A DNA stretch of 64,000 nt from Cristatella mucedo (GCA_009760855.2 WPIO01000215.1:250001-314000), one strand, 5' to 3'. Shown: positions 33,870 through 47,071, numbered from the stretch's first letter. A program made the numbers and translations. The notes: generated by a model from the letters alone, not told the origin.

Positions 33870-35330
33870 CAACCGTGACGTGCAGCAACTGCCTTACGTT
33901 TCAGCGACCCAGTGCTTAGCTCAGCTTCAATGTAATGGTGGCAAACCCTAGAGCACAACTCGTAGGGCACAACTCCTACAGCAAAACTCGTAGATAACAG
34001 CTCCTAAAAAACAACAGAAAGAATATTAATTGGCTTCGGCTTTTATGTAGCCTTAGACATAGATTGTCGGATAACTGCTTCCAAGCTGTTATAAATCAGG
34101 ACCTAGGTTAATGAATAGCAATCATAATTTGGCAGATTTAGCTTTTGGCCACTTCACTATCTCAAAAAACGCATCCTCTGGTGGCACAGTCTACTCGACG
34201 TTAAGGAAAGCGACACATGTGAAGCAAACATTCTAAATGAAAGTTAAAATGATAATCCGCTCCGATTTGAATTTTTAGTATCGAGACACACCACGCTGAA
34301 TGCGAACTCAGATAAATTCAAAGATCGCTTTGTAAGGCGACCTTTGAAAGTTTTATATCAATTCCACGATCGACTCGAATCCGCATCAAATCCACCATAA
34401 CATTATCTGATATAAGTTATAATGTGTACTGCACATTATAGCTGAGTATGCTTGAAGTTCGCACACAATATTTCCCACCATTCTGCTAGTGCAACATCCG
34501 GCAATGCACATCAATCAATTGCCAAAGTCCTATTCACTTGGAGCTCTCTGACATTAGCGGAAGCAAGCATTTACTGTCGACCAGCCATTTTAATTTCCAC
34601 TCGCAGCCATATTTGCGCAATTAAATGGACGCCGACGTCGGAAGGCGAGGGCAAAAGCTTTTAAGTTTACAGTGTTCAGGAGTAAGAAATTAATATTTCG
34701 ACTTCCACAGACGAATAACTTTTCATGTCTGCTGGAGTGTGCCTCTTATTTAGTTGCATGGAAAGGTAGAATACACTAAATAAGATTGGCGCAAATTTTC
34801 TGGTAACGAATTCTTCATGCCATTTCTTCAAATGGATTGATTAGTCATTTTTTCCTATTGTTTCTGAAAAAAGAAGATTAGATGCGAAACTCTGTGTTTG
34901 AGGTATTCTCGGAGGTTTTAACCGGTGTTCATCAGCCCGTATAATAAGCGAAGTTATTTAGCCACCGAGTCCGTTGGTTACTCAGTTAGTCCGTCTCTGA
35001 CATCACATTTATAGTGAGCACTTCGTGAGGAATTTATACACGTAGAGCGAGGGAACAGCAATGATGAGTTTCGAAAAAGAGGGTTTATTGCTTCTACTGT
35101 TTTCAAGGTTAACGCTTGGTACACCCAGCTAGCTTCACGTGTGCTTTAAAAATATATAGTGCATTTGAGCTAGGAGCGCATGTTGCGCATGGCCAGAGGA
35201 GCCGACTCATCCAGAACATTGGCTATCTTCCTGTGGAAGCACTTCATCAGTGAGGGAGGTCAGTTGGAGGTTGGAGTAGACGCAGAAGACAACACCCGAT
35301 TTATTTTTAGTATATTTTCAGTATGAATGG
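33870..35330. other. Unassigned
   Basis: AT-leaning sequence with no supported ORF, RNA gene or recognised repeat. Confidence 0.45.
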
Positions 35331-35339
35331 TTTTGCATT

Positions 35340-35490
35340 TATAAAAAAAATATATAATTAATTCATATAGAGAAACTAATCTCTGTTCAGATGCTTTACA
35401 TACGCCGCGGGGCTCGAGCCCACGACCTCGGAAAGACCTCAGTCGGGGCAAGCAACCTAAACCACTGGGCCAAACCAGCGCTTCATAGAC
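35340..35490 (-). mobile_element. SINE-1 copy, well preserved
   Basis: Minus strand: 'tggtttggcccagtggttta', 'gcttgccccgactgaggtct', B box 'gtgggctcgagcc', and a tail with 'agagattagtttctctat'. Confidence 0.88.
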
Positions 35491-35524
35491 GATTTTGTAT
35501 ACAAAGTTGGACATATATAATAAA

Positions 35525-35790
35525 AACAATAATAATAAGAAGTTTTTAAGCATCCCGAGACAACTAAATCTCGTTCTACGCACTTTAAGTTTTCTGTAAA
35601 AGAAGCTAATGAATCGGTCAGTGATAGCGTGCACAGTGCCAACAGGCAGAAGCAGACGGAGAACAATTCACGTAGACAAAGTAAATGCTGTGAGTTTAGC
35701 TTCTCCTAAACATTTTTTTCGCGGGATCGCTTTGACATTGGTCGGTAATGAGTTCCAGGCTCTGGGAGCATACTGTTAAGTTGAAGATTA
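35525..35790 (-). mobile_element. LINE-A 3' remnant
   Basis: 'aataataagaagtttttaag', then diverged reversed tail and 3' UTR text to 'gagttccaggctctgggagc', the reversed 'APKAWNSL' coding region. Confidence 0.65.
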
Positions 35791-35794
35791 GCTG

Positions 35795-35955
35795 ATTCAA
35801 CAGCCCACTTACATAGCGGCAGGAGAGCCTTAACGGTTCTCACTACCGAATGCATTCGGCAATAAAGGATCACGTACTGGACTCGAGCCCAGGACCTCAG
35901 TTGTGGAGATCTTAGCGGAGTTTAACCCCTAGACTAAGACAAAGGGACTCTACGA
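35795..35955 (-). mobile_element. Diverged SINE-2-like copy
   Basis: Plus-strand view: 'gctgattcaacagcccactt', 'agagccttaacggttctcac', and the reversed B box 'actcgagcccaggacct'. It sits inside LINE-A remnant sequence: the LINE text resumes at 35956 ('acgagctgaaggcatggtct'). Confidence 0.6.
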
Positions 35956-36262
35956 GCTGAAGGCATGGTCTCCCAAGGATTTGATGGTGGTTCGACGCAC
36001 GGCTAATTACTTGAATAAGAGAAATGGAACCGTACGAAGGGAAGCCTGATTAGGAATTATTTCAGATGTGTAGGCCAAGGCATGAGAATTAAGGGACCTA
36101 TAAGTGAATGACAAAAACTTGAATTTCATACGCTGCTTGGTGGGAAGCACGTGTAGGTTGGCGACAAGTGATAGCGAGGTCCGCATACGGTGCCAGATGG
36201 GCAGAACCATACGATGCCAGGCGAAGCGAGTAGTAGGAGTTGTAGAATTTGACACGTGCAAC
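35956..36262 (-). mobile_element. LINE-A relative, C-terminal block
   Basis: The minus-strand frame gives SLVANLHVLPTKQRMKF and KFLSFTYRSLNSHALAY, the counterpart of '[19 protein letters not shown]'. Diverged; it continues the element broken by the SINE at 35795. Confidence 0.7.
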
Positions 36263-36299
36263 CGCGAAAGATTATGAGGTCACGTGCGCGTGACCTTTG

Positions 36300-37180
36300 T
36301 TGCGAGCAGGACGTGAAAATGAAATGATGAAACGCAGATGAAACGCAAATAAAACACTGAGAGAAAATTTTATTTTTCAGCTAACGTAAGAAATTCAGCT
36401 CAATAGTCAGGTTGGGCGATTAAAATTAACATTAAAATCACCTAATACGAGCAAGGGGTGATTCTTAGGAGCATTAACAGAAAAAATAAAGTCTGTAAAA
36501 TCACAAACAAAGCAAGCACTAGTACCTAGTGAGTGCTACGTTGTGGCAATCGCGGTCAGCTTACTGTTGTAGGGTTCAGCACAAGAGATTCTCCATTAGC
36601 TAGGCTGCGTTCTATGCCAACCATCGCATACCCGGCAAGGCGCTGCAATGGGTGGCCTTTGTCTTCACGAAGTCGATTGCTTCTGCACCACTGCGCTTCT
36701 GGAGTTCCCTGCGATACTGTCTTTCTGGAGTTCTCTGCCTAAAACAACCCGCCAGCTAATCCTGGCTGCTCATAAACGTCATTCGAAAACTTGATGGTTA
36801 CAACGTCTCACGTCATGTGTAATAGCGGGCTAATTAAGCAGATAATATTCGAATAATTTTCAAATTCGCATATTTACCTGCGACGCGTACTCTTTCAGTT
36901 GACATAAATCACTGAAATACTCGAAAGTAAAATAATAAAGCGAGTTTAAACTTGTAGAGTTTTTTTTTAAAAGCTGTCCATTGCCTTCCAGCAGCTCGCA
37001 CACACTAAACGCACTACGCGAGAAGTAAAGACTTCCGGCGCTTGCGGTGGCTCCCAGCCTGAGCTGGGCGTAGCTGAGTTTGAGTAGTGAGAGACAGCAC
37101 GATTAGGATAACGGGCCGGTGTAGTCAGTTTGGTTGAATGGTTGCCAACTAATTTTGCAGTCGGTACGTTTGTTGAGTGA
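36300..37180. other. Unassigned
   Basis: No supported gene. A short plus-strand ORF at 36533-36742 has no recognised motif. Confidence 0.45.
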
Positions 37181-37183
37181 ATA

Positions 37184-38127
<944 letters not shown>

Positions 38128-38210
38128 ATATATATATATATATACCACAATATATACATATATACCACTATATGTACATATATACCACCTATAATCAATG
38201 CATATATACC

Positions 38211-38250
<40 letters not shown>

Positions 38251-38262
38251 TTATATACATAT
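38128..38262. repeat. (TA)n and 'tataccac' repeats
   Basis: TA tracts separated by 'ccacaatatatacatatata' type units, immediately 3' of the LINE-A tail. Confidence 0.9.
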
Positions 38263-38469
38263 CCTGAAGGAGAAGATTCTGAAAGGAAAAGGCACTCGCT
38301 GCAGTAACCGCAGGCTGCCGCCACCGCCGCCATTTGCGACGTGCCGGAGAGACGCCAGAAGACGCCGCTGAATGGTGCACTGGCTGCGGTATTTAAGAGA
38401 AACGCTCTTGCCGGCACAAAGAGTCCTTGAGAGTGAAGAAGAAACTGCAGTGCGACGTGTTATTTTTGC

Positions 38470-38925
38470 TGAAGTTGAAACCAAGTGTGATTCGGAAATT
38501 GGAAAACCTGGCGCTCGAAATCGGCTCTGCTCCGGCAAATCTCCGGTTGAGTCTGCATACAATCTTGGTGTCGCATTCCAAAGTGACCTTTTATTACACG
38601 ACCACATCAGCTCTAAAGTCAATTCTGCCTACTTTCAGCTACATAACATCGCTAAAACCTGGACATTTTCTTTTTTAAACAGCGATACCACATCACAAAT
38701 GGTCAATGCATTTGTGATGTCACGTCTCGGCTTCTGTAACGCACTGCTTGGTAGTCTACCGTCCTGTGCAATTAGGCACTTAAAGCCTGTGCAAAACTCT
38801 GGCTCTCTGTCAAGCAGGACATCGACTTCAAGGTTCTGTCATTCACTTTTAGGCTCATTCATTCTTTGGCTCCTGCCTATCTACCTATCCAATCCACTGT
38901 CCTATCAGGGTAAAGTCAAATAAGT
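38470..38925 (+). mobile_element. LINE-A fragment lacking both ends
   Basis: It begins at 'accaagtgtgattcggaaat' (KPSVIRKLE) and passes [32 protein letters not shown] and AFVMSRLGFCNALL. It stops within the 'PAYLS' block near 38905 with a 60-70 nt internal deletion. No tail. Confidence 0.82.
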
Positions 38926-38929
38926 AGCC

Positions 38930-40600
38930 TCAACAATATATGTAGTAGGAATTCCAAGAATAATGCAGTTGGGATTCAACGACAGAGAAGAAAATTGCAA
39001 ACGTCGTTTTTACTGGACTTCACTCTGATCCTGGTACGACTCTTTTGGATCCAGGGTTTAGGGCTCTTCTGGCGATCGAATGGGAAAGAAACGCATCGGT
39101 TTTACGTCAAGACACTATAATATAGAGTGTCTTGCTGGAAGCATAGAGTCTATATGTTTCCGGTTGACCGAGCAGTAAGCCGATTGTGCCGCATAGACTG
39201 CTCTTTGGCTGACGTTCAGCCATGGGGTCTTAGGCTTGCAAATAGTTGACCTACTATATGGTAATGCATGATATTGTTAGCGTTCATTAAAGAATAAAGA
39301 TACATTTTATTAGTTTAAAGTTTTTACATAGCCACAAGTATTACACACACTACTTCCGGAACCCAACCACAGAGCGAATTGGTTTTGCTTATGAGGCTCA
39401 AGGCAAGAATGGAACGTACTAACCGAAGCTGAGTCACTTTCATGCGCTGCTTCATTTGCAAAAAGCAGATTTATAAAATAGCGATATTTTATAAATTTCT
39501 AAAAGGACATACATGTGATTATTGAATTTCTGCCCACGTGCTTTTCAGACTTGCTGCAGAAAAAACGGCGTCAAGCGGTATAGCTAGGCAGATATCATTA
39601 TATTATGCATAGTATCAAGCGTGCCAATGGGCTGGGTACTTTGATTAGGCACGTGCCAGCACGACGGGTAAAGATGGGAGAAAGTCTTTTCTAATTGTAA
39701 GCAAGAGCGTGCAAACATGCAAAGCGAATAAGAAGAAAAAAACAGTCACGCTAAAGGGCCGCGCCCCCCCCCGCTGGGAAAGCGGCGGCCAACGCTGAGC
39801 GGATCCACCCATCCATCCATCCCGCTTCGGCTGAGATTCACGGGATGCTAGCGTCATTGCAGCACGTGATTGTTAGCAGTGATTTTATTATACGTTGCGT
39901 GAGTACGAGCTTTGTATTCGACCGTTTGCACATTTAAATTTATCACGAGGGACAGCAATGTATATATACGCCGAGCAGGGGATAGAAGCTCGATTAGAGG
40001 ACCGGGAAAATCCTGCAGGTAGGCTAGCACAAACGACTGAAATGATATGTACGCCAGACAGGATCTTGAAGTATTTATACTTTCAATGCTTGCCAGGGAG
40101 TAGGCGAAACTGGAAACAGAATAGGAGAGTTATTACTTTATATACGGACAGAAAGAGCTGGCCAGATAGATCGGCATGTGCAAGAGACTAAAGTGACATG
40201 TAATCCGGACAGGTTACCATGGAATACATTTAAATTCGATTCTTGTTAGCAAGTCAAAGAAGCTTAAAGTAGAGTATGGGTATTACAAAAATACGACCAT
40301 ACTTATAGCAAAAATGAGGCACAGAATTTCGTAAGAGCTGCATTAGATTAAAGTTACAGGCCGTGAGCGCCAAACAAAGAAATTGCCAAGTTCTAGACGC
40401 ACGTCAAAAACGCAGGAATCGGTGTTTCTTTGGTACAGTTATCTATCCATGCACTAATTTTTAGCCCTATTCCATAGCTGCACCACGGCTAAATTTTACC
40501 GCTCAGGAAATCCATTCTCTATTAATTTGAAATAGCGTGCCTCGACTATGGGCAAATGTCAGTGCAATGATGCCAGCTTGATAAATGTGACAGTGAATTC
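38930..40600. other. Unassigned
   Basis: No supported gene. A GC-rich patch near 39755-39840 holds a poly-C run and a 'catccatccatcc' repeat. Confidence 0.45.
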
Positions 40601-40602
40601 TT

Positions 40603-40722
40603 TCAAATTTCAGCTGAGCCAAATTTGCATGTAACTCGTAGGTTTGTCTTTTTTCGCTTTAGGAAGTGAGCAGCCAACCGAGTGTGAATGGCGTCAATAC
40701 AAGCATTCAGGTAATAGGCCTT
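40603..40722 (-). mobile_element. LINE-A fragment, inverted 5' part
   Basis: The minus-strand frame ACIDAIHTRLAAHFLK ... KTNLRVTCK corresponds to 'ACIDDIRTWMAANFLKLNDDKTNLLVIGK'. It directly precedes a plus-strand LINE-A 3' end. Confidence 0.75.
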
Positions 40723-40725
40723 CAG

Positions 40726-41082
40726 TTCCCGTGCTCCCAAAGGGTGAAACTCACTTCCGACTTGCGTCATGAAATCTCCCGACTTGATCACACTAGAAGA
40801 AAAAAAACAAAGAACACACATGTTTATCACAGCGTTTAGGGATTCCCTGTAATTGGAACTTTATGTGCTTATGCATGTTGATTCTGTGCAAGCTGCCACT
40901 AACCATGCTTGCATGCTGACCCTGCGCATGTCATCCCTTACCATGTTGTTCTGGTTGTTTGCTGAGCATGCTACCACTAACCGTTCGATCATGCTTCCTT
41001 TGCTGCAAATTTAAAGTGGCTAGAAAAAGATTCAGTTCTCGAAGGGCGTCATATCAAATGTCTTAATATTATTATTATTGTT
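40726..41082 (+). mobile_element. LINE-A 3' end
   Basis: From 'cgtgctcccaaagggtgaaa' (APKAWNSLPT region) through the 3' UTR, tail hairpin and ATT run. With 40603-40722 it forms an inverted-5' copy. Confidence 0.82.
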
Positions 41083-41114
41083 ATTAAAGTGATTCAACTG
41101 GGAATTTAAGGCTT

Positions 41115-41275
41115 AACCAATACTAGCTGATTTCACCACATCTTTTTGTATGACGGCCGAAGAGCCTTCAAAGCTGTCACCACCGCTTGCAGCGGCTACA
41201 AAAGGATCAGCCACCACATAATTCTAGCTCCACGACGACCTCGGGACCAAGGTCGAGAAGAGCAACCACCTTGCC
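41115..41275 (-). mobile_element. SINE-2 copy
   Basis: Plus-strand view: 'cttcaaagctgtcaccaccg', 'cttgcagcggctacaaaagg', the 'acctcgggaccaaggtc' arm, then 'ccaccttgcctggtgggctc'. Moderately diverged. Confidence 0.7.
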
Positions 41276-41334
41276 TGGTGGGCTCGAAAGATCAAAAACG
41301 CAGTGCGCGATTGGCGAATAAATGAAAGCCGAGT

Positions 41335-41625
41335 GTATGTGTGGTTTAATGTATCTCCTTTTGCAACTTCACAAAGCTGCAAGGCGTAAGTGGATATTAT
41401 ACAGGCCGAATCGAAGCCCAAGCTGCAATCGGTATTCATGGAGTAGCCAGCAGACTTGACCTCGCGCAACAAAGTGGAAGTGAGAGCCACAGCTGAGTCA
41501 GGAAGGAAGTCGAGCAAGTCATTAGCGTGGAAGTAGAAGCTTAGAAAGGCTGGACAGGATACGTCACGGTCAGCCGTAGGAGAGTGGAGATTGTCTCATA
41601 AGCATTTTGGATCGGAGGGCATCTG
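41335..41625 (-). mobile_element. LINE-B 3' fragment
   Basis: Minus strand: LLREVKSAGYSMNTDC after a shortened upstream block, with the tail end 'gttgcaaaaggagatacatt' at the low-coordinate side. Confidence 0.7.
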
Positions 41626-41754
41626 GGAGCCTATGTGGAGGGCAGAGGGAGCACTGGACGGATTTTTTTTATACAACGTGATTAAAAGCAATCAGTTGGT
41701 CTATGGTGGATCTAGGTATTAATAAGAGTAATAGTTAAATAAAATAGATAAATC

Positions 41755-41928
41755 CTAGCTGCTTAAACAGCCTCTTTTTGTATAGCGACAGAAGAGCCTT
41801 TACTTCTATCACCACCGCTTGCAGTGGCGATAAGGGATGGCCCACCTCAGGAATCGAACACACGACCTCGGAACCGAGGTCACGAAAGCAACCGCCTTAC
41901 CCAGTGTGCCATCACGACTCACCAATAG
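41755..41928 (-). mobile_element. SINE-2 copy, well preserved
   Basis: Plus-strand view: 'aacagcctctttttgtatag', 'cgacagaagagcctttactt', 'caccaccgcttgcagtggcg', the reversed B box 'ggaatcgaacacacgacctc', and the A-box side 'accgccttacccagtgtgcc'. Confidence 0.85.
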
Positions 41929-42384
41929 TTGTTATTACTATCATGATCCAGTGCCGTATAGCGGACTTCTTCCTTACGGCAGTTCTTTTGCAGCCGACAT
42001 CGTATTTTAAGGGGAGCCGTGAATGCCGTGAAGAGCCGTGAATTGTAACACAATGTAAGAGTCTTTCGTGACGCAACGTGACGCAAAGCTCTCGGCTGGT
42101 GCTTGTTTAGCTCTACCCCATTAAGCCGGTCGTATTTTATTCAGCTGAATATAGAAAATACATCTTCAAATGACATTAAACAGCTCAAAATTGTGCCCTT
42201 TTACTTGGTTACTCGGACTTGTCTGGATACAAATGTTTAACGAGCGCACACTTTCTCCATTCACAACCATTTCAATCTGCATCCTGTAGACACAGGAAAC
42301 AAATTTAGCATTCTCATGCCGAAACTCAGTTCACTATCAACCCAAATACAATTCAATCAAGGCCATGTTTCAAAGGATAAGGTC

Positions 42385-42532
42385 GAAGCTTTGTCCTACC
42401 TGAGCGAGGATGACGCTAGTTCTATTGGTTGAGTCTGTGAAATTTATGAGTTCAGTCGATCCACTGCGACACGTTCTAGTGTCTTTGATAGGGGAGGTGG
42501 AAAGGAGATGCAGCTCAAGTTGCTCAAGTTCT
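42385..42532 (-). mobile_element. LINE-A 5'-side reverse-transcriptase fragment
   Basis: 'tatgagttcagtcgatccac' and 'cacgttctagtgtctttgat' match the reversed LINE-A text near 53988-54035. It is cut by the SINE-2 at 42533. Confidence 0.6.
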
Positions 42533-42697
42533 CTTAGCCGCGATGGCCTACTAAGGTAATGCGGTTGCTGAGCATGACCTTGGTGTCGAGGTCGATGGTT
42601 CGAATTCTGCGGTGAGCGATGCTTAAGCAGGGTTGGTGATATTCGTAAAGGCTCTTCTGTCTCTATACAAAAGAGGCTGTGAAATCAGCTAGTATTT
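42533..42697 (+). mobile_element. SINE-2 copy inserted in LINE sequence
   Basis: 'agccgcgatggcctactaag', 'gacctt...gaggtc' arm, B box 'gatggttcgaattctg', and the end 'gctcttctgtctctatacaa' followed by 'gaggctgtgaaatcagctag'. LINE-like text resumes past 42700. Confidence 0.8.
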
Positions 42698-42699
42698 GG

Positions 42700-42880
42700 T
42701 CTACTAAGGGTTTCTTGAGGAGTGGCCTGACTACTGCCTTTATGAAAGGTGTTAGGACAAGACCTGACGCTAGCTTCATATCTATATTAGTTATTCATGG
42801 CAGTGGCAGATCAATGCTTCGTTTAAGCAACACGGTGGGAATAGGGTTTAAAAGACTAGTTGTATGTACTCGATTGTCCG
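42700..42880 (-). mobile_element. Possible LINE fragment continuing past the SINE
   Basis: The plus-strand words 'gaggagtggcctgactactg' and 'gcttcatatctatattagtt' have a weak counterpart at 10765-10860. Likely old LINE sequence; the reading is uncertain. Confidence 0.35.
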
Positions 42881-42884
42881 ACGA

Positions 42885-44200
42885 GTGTGCTTCCGGATTT
42901 AATTCACAAGTGCAGCTACTGTGGGTGTACCGGAAAGGTGCTTTTGACGTAAACAAAGCTTCTTCCTGTTAATACTGTGCCAAATCATTACACAATGAAC
43001 TACTTCAGCAAAGGCTATACCACTTCTTTACTTTGACTTTCACTTTGGAAATAATTTCTACCATTAGGATTTTCAGAATTTTTGTGTCGGACGGATGGAC
43101 GACTAAGAGGGCTGCCATCTACAGAATGAGGTAGGGCCGGACGCTTACTAACATGCACAGCTGTGCTGATTCAAGATATTGCTCACGGGAAGTTGGTGAA
43201 GCCGTAATATATGGGCTAGCGAGGAGCAATGCGAGCTCTATTTTGAACATTCAGTGTTAGGATACTGCTTATTTAGGCTAAAAGCCCTTATTTAATTTGA
43301 GGTTGAGGCATTCGTTGTTTTCTTTTGGTACGGTCATAGACCCAGAAATCGCCCAATCGATCCTACGTAGCCTATTGGTGCGGATATCCTTCAAGTCAGA
43401 ATGCAAGACGTTTCTTTATTGCTATGGCTATTGCAATTTTAAATTTGACAATCTTTGTAAGCTACTGGCACGGCCGAGGCAATAGTAATTCTACCTTGGT
43501 TTGTAGAAGTTTCTTTAGTTGTCAGTAAAACAAAGTTACAAGCTCCTAAATTATCTAATTTCACAGCTGGGATGTGATCACGCTGTGCTGTGAAGATTTT
43601 GAGAGGCACGATAAATTCACTAAAAGCTCGGTAAAACTGAGTCCAATGCAAAATGAGGCCTAACATTCACAGCTGTGTATACTTTCCGTTGTACAGATCC
43701 TAATAAATGGTTTAAATGTTTCCAATATCGAACAAAAATAGTTTGGTCCGCTGAAAATAGAAAAGTTCATGTGCACTTCGACTAGTAATAAATCTATTCG
43801 CCACAATATCCTTGTATTTTATTTTGCCAACGATGCGTCAAGCGTAATGCATATCCCATTCTGATGTACGAGGCAGAACGTGGTCGATGGTTAATGTGCA
43901 CTGCCACGGCGATTCCTTCCATAGCTTACTAGATCCACTCGCCAAAATCCTGTGCAGGATTCCTGGCAGGTTCATGCAATATTGCCGGCAAATGGTAGGA
44001 TATGATCACTTTATTGTTGCTCAGTAGCCCTCAATTAATTTGAAACCTATCTGATCTCTTTGTCTAGAGTCCTGGAATTAAAATGATCCTTGGATTTCTG
44101 TCAAGATAAACTTAATAATGATCATCTTGAAGACAATTTCATTCTGACAGTGACCTTCATAGCTCCCTAATGTGCATGTTCCTTAAATTTGAAATAATGT
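42885..44200. other. Unassigned
   Basis: No supported gene or recognised repeat. Confidence 0.45.
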
Positions 44201-44399
44201 TTTAGAATTTTTTTTATTTGATCACTAAATAACTTGACAATATCGAGACTTATAATAATCACTCCTGCCACAATCGCAATCCTCTGGATCAGGAATGTGT
44301 ACGATACCCTCACCATCTTCCTTGTTTGAATCACAGGCTTTTTATGAACTTCTGAAAGTTCAAGAGCTTTTCTTTATATTGCTGTCGGATTGTTTGTGC

Positions 44400-44640
44400 C
44401 GATTTAGTCCGTCTTCTTAGGGCGACCCTTATTTTATTTAGCCTGATCCGTCGCCTCTGTGATCCAGGTCCTCATTTGTGCTGTCATCTCTCTCGGTGAC
44501 ACTACCATCTTCTTCCATCTTAGTGAGAGCTTTCCGAGACCATGGAATGTCAAATTTATGTTCGTAAATAGTTCATGAACACATTTTAGCAACCAGGTAA
44601 TTTTTGTCGGTGGGGCGGGGTCATTCAAAGTAGGTTACCG
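44400..44640 (-). mobile_element. Possible decayed LINE fragment
   Basis: The minus-strand frame reads LHVHELF-like text then LRWKKMVVSPREMTAQM and RTWITEATDQAK, which resembles the linker between endonuclease and reverse transcriptase in Jockey-type LINEs ('PWITEEIRxAK'). Weak. Confidence 0.3.
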
Positions 44641-44779
44641 AGCTCAATAATAAAGCACAAACTTATTCTTGAAGTTCACAAGCCCCGTCTCTGTTATCTG
44701 ACCTCAAATTTTGAAAACTGTGGGCTTATGCAAGATAAAATACGGAGCTGTGTACAACTTACCTTTACTTATATGCTTC

Positions 44780-45025
44780 AACAGGCTGCAACTTACACGA
44801 GACTGAAATTACGACTTTCCAACTGGCCGGCATTTTTAAAGAAACTAAAAACCCACCTCTTTCTAAAAGCATCATCTTCTAGGTCCTCTTTTGTCTGTTC
44901 CTTCTGTAATAATTTTTGATTATCATGCGCACACGAACACTAAACGTATGCTTATACTTCCTTGATAGCATATGTGCAGTGTTTAGAAAGATAATAAGTT
45001 TTCCGAGGGTGCTACATGCATGTCA
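44780..45025 (+). mobile_element. Old LINE-A 3' end
   Basis: The FLKKLKTHLFLKA coding remnant (compare [13 protein letters not shown]) is followed by a decayed 3' UTR and 'tagaaagataataagttttc ... gagggtgctac' tail text. Confidence 0.6.
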
Positions 45026-45029
45026 TGAT

Positions 45030-46280
45030 TTTAATTCTTCTTAGTATTTATATGGCCCAAACAGCCTCCTCCCGTAACCAGACGCCTCGCAAAGTCAGCC
45101 TATTTTTCACTTGTTAACTACAGTCTTGCCATATAAGGTGCTCAAAAATTTTTAAAATAAGGAAATATTTGTGATAAATATACTGTGTAACTAATTATAC
45201 ACAATTAAATTGCTACGCTAGATAAAAACACTGCCAGAATATATTTAAGCATTCCGAAACGGGTTGACGAAAACTTAAAAAACCTAATACTCCGACTCAT
45301 CTCGTAATAAACCTACGCAGTGACAATGCATGAATTAGTTTTAAAACTGTCCGCATCTCTTAGACTGAGAAATCTCGCACCTTTTAATTTCTGCAATAGC
45401 CAAACGTTGCTGGAAAATATTTAAACTACCTGCCGTTATGTCGACAAAAGCTTCAAAAACCTAATAATCAGACTCCTGTGAAGTTTGATGGAGTGACAAC
45501 GCATGAACTAGTTGTGACACTGGCCACCTCTCTTCTCCAGACTACATGAAGTTGATAAAGAGAATGGGAGTCCTTTTCCGAGCATTAATACTAATTGCTC
45601 TGTAGATTATGAGACTCGGGAGCTGTCGTTCGGGTTACTTAAGGATATTTATTTTGTACTTCAATTTCATCAGGTTGCAGCGAGTAATTGGGTGGAAATC
45701 TCTGGCGACGGTTCCGTTGCTCAATCGAGCACTGAGCGGCTCTCACTGAACATGAGGTAGCTGTAGCTATAGTCTGTCAGAGGGAGAAATCTTTTTGGGT
45801 AATGATTGATCTATTGGAAGCCATTGCGAATTCTTTTAAAAAGGATAGACATGGCAGAATATCTTGGATCGGTTTACCACATCAGTAGTTATCATCCAAG
45901 GCTGCAGCGTCTGGAAGTATTTTTCTATTAATTACCCGAAACTGATGACATTCCAGTCTAACCTAGTAAGAACCGTAGAACTAGTACAATCCTTACCCAG
46001 AGAACTGCTGCAAACTTCACCATACGTGAAATCGAGCTTTACTAGCGTTTGGAACATCACTAGATGATACGATGAAAATGTAATAGGCGAACCAACACTC
46101 CCATTTAAGAAAGATTAAAAAGTGCAGTCTGAAACTCTAGGCTTACGAAAATTCTTTAGGTGCTAACCTAGTGTACCCCTTGGACAAAGCTTTGGCTGAC
46201 GGTGACGTTAAAGTTCTAATGGTTTCAATACATTTATTTGGCTTATATTTCTATAAATGTCCAAATAATATAGTTTTATT
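45030..46280. other. Unassigned
   Basis: AT-leaning sequence without a supported gene. 'aacttaaaaaacctaatact' near 45275 and 'gcttcaaaaacctaataatc' near 45450 are similar, suggesting an old local duplication of about 180 bp spacing. Confidence 0.4.
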
Positions 46281-46284
46281 GTAC

Positions 46285-46400
46285 ATATATATATATATAT
46301 ATGTATTTATATTATTTTATACTATATAATATGCTATGTCTATAGTACAATATGACATTTAACATAATATAATTTTCATATATTTCCATTCTTTGTTGGA
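46285..46400. repeat. (TA)n and AT-rich tract
   Basis: A short TA run followed by irregular 'tatataatatgctatg' text. Confidence 0.7.
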
Positions 46401-46407
46401 GTCTTAA

Positions 46408-47071
46408 TAATAATAATAGTAATAATGCACTTGATAAAGTGCCCTTAGAGAACTTAATCTCTTTCTAGGCCCTTTACATTTGCAGCAAAGGGACAAGCAA
46501 TTGAATGGTAAAATCATGCTCGAAAAACAAGCGAAATGAATAACATGGTTAGGGGTGACATGCACAGGGTCAACATGCAAATCTGGTTAGTTGGAGCATG
46601 CACAGTGTCAGCACGCAAAAGCACATCAAGGACAAATCACAGGAACCACTAAATGCTGGCCTAAATTCGAGTGTGTTTTTAAGTTCCTTTTAATGTGGTC
46701 AGGTCAGGGGATATTCTGACGCAGGTCGGGAGGGAGTTCCAGGCTTTGGGAGCATACGAAATAAAAGCACAGTCTCCAAAGGATTTAATGTTTGTACAGT
46801 GTATTTGTAGACGGTTGGATTCCGAAAAGCGGGTGGTATGATGCTTGGCCTGATGGGGTAGTTAATCTGAGAGATAGGCTGGGGCCGTATAATGAAGGGA
46901 CCTAAAAGGGAGCGACAAAACCTTGAAGTCAATCCATTGCTTGACTGGTAGCCAGTGCAGGTCGGCGAGAAGTGGAGTACTGTGGCAACTGCGACGCTCA
47001 CGACAGACAAGCCTAGCTGCAGAGTTTTGCACCAGCTGCAATCGTCTGATCGCACATGCTGGTAGGCCAGC
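46408..47071 (-). mobile_element. LINE-A copy at the left edge of lectin copy 1
   Basis: (AAT)n, the reversed tail hairpin, the 3' UTR, then coding text back to [15 protein letters not shown]. It is cut exactly where the lectin duplication begins ('ggtaggccag|caagctcttc'). Confidence 0.9.
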
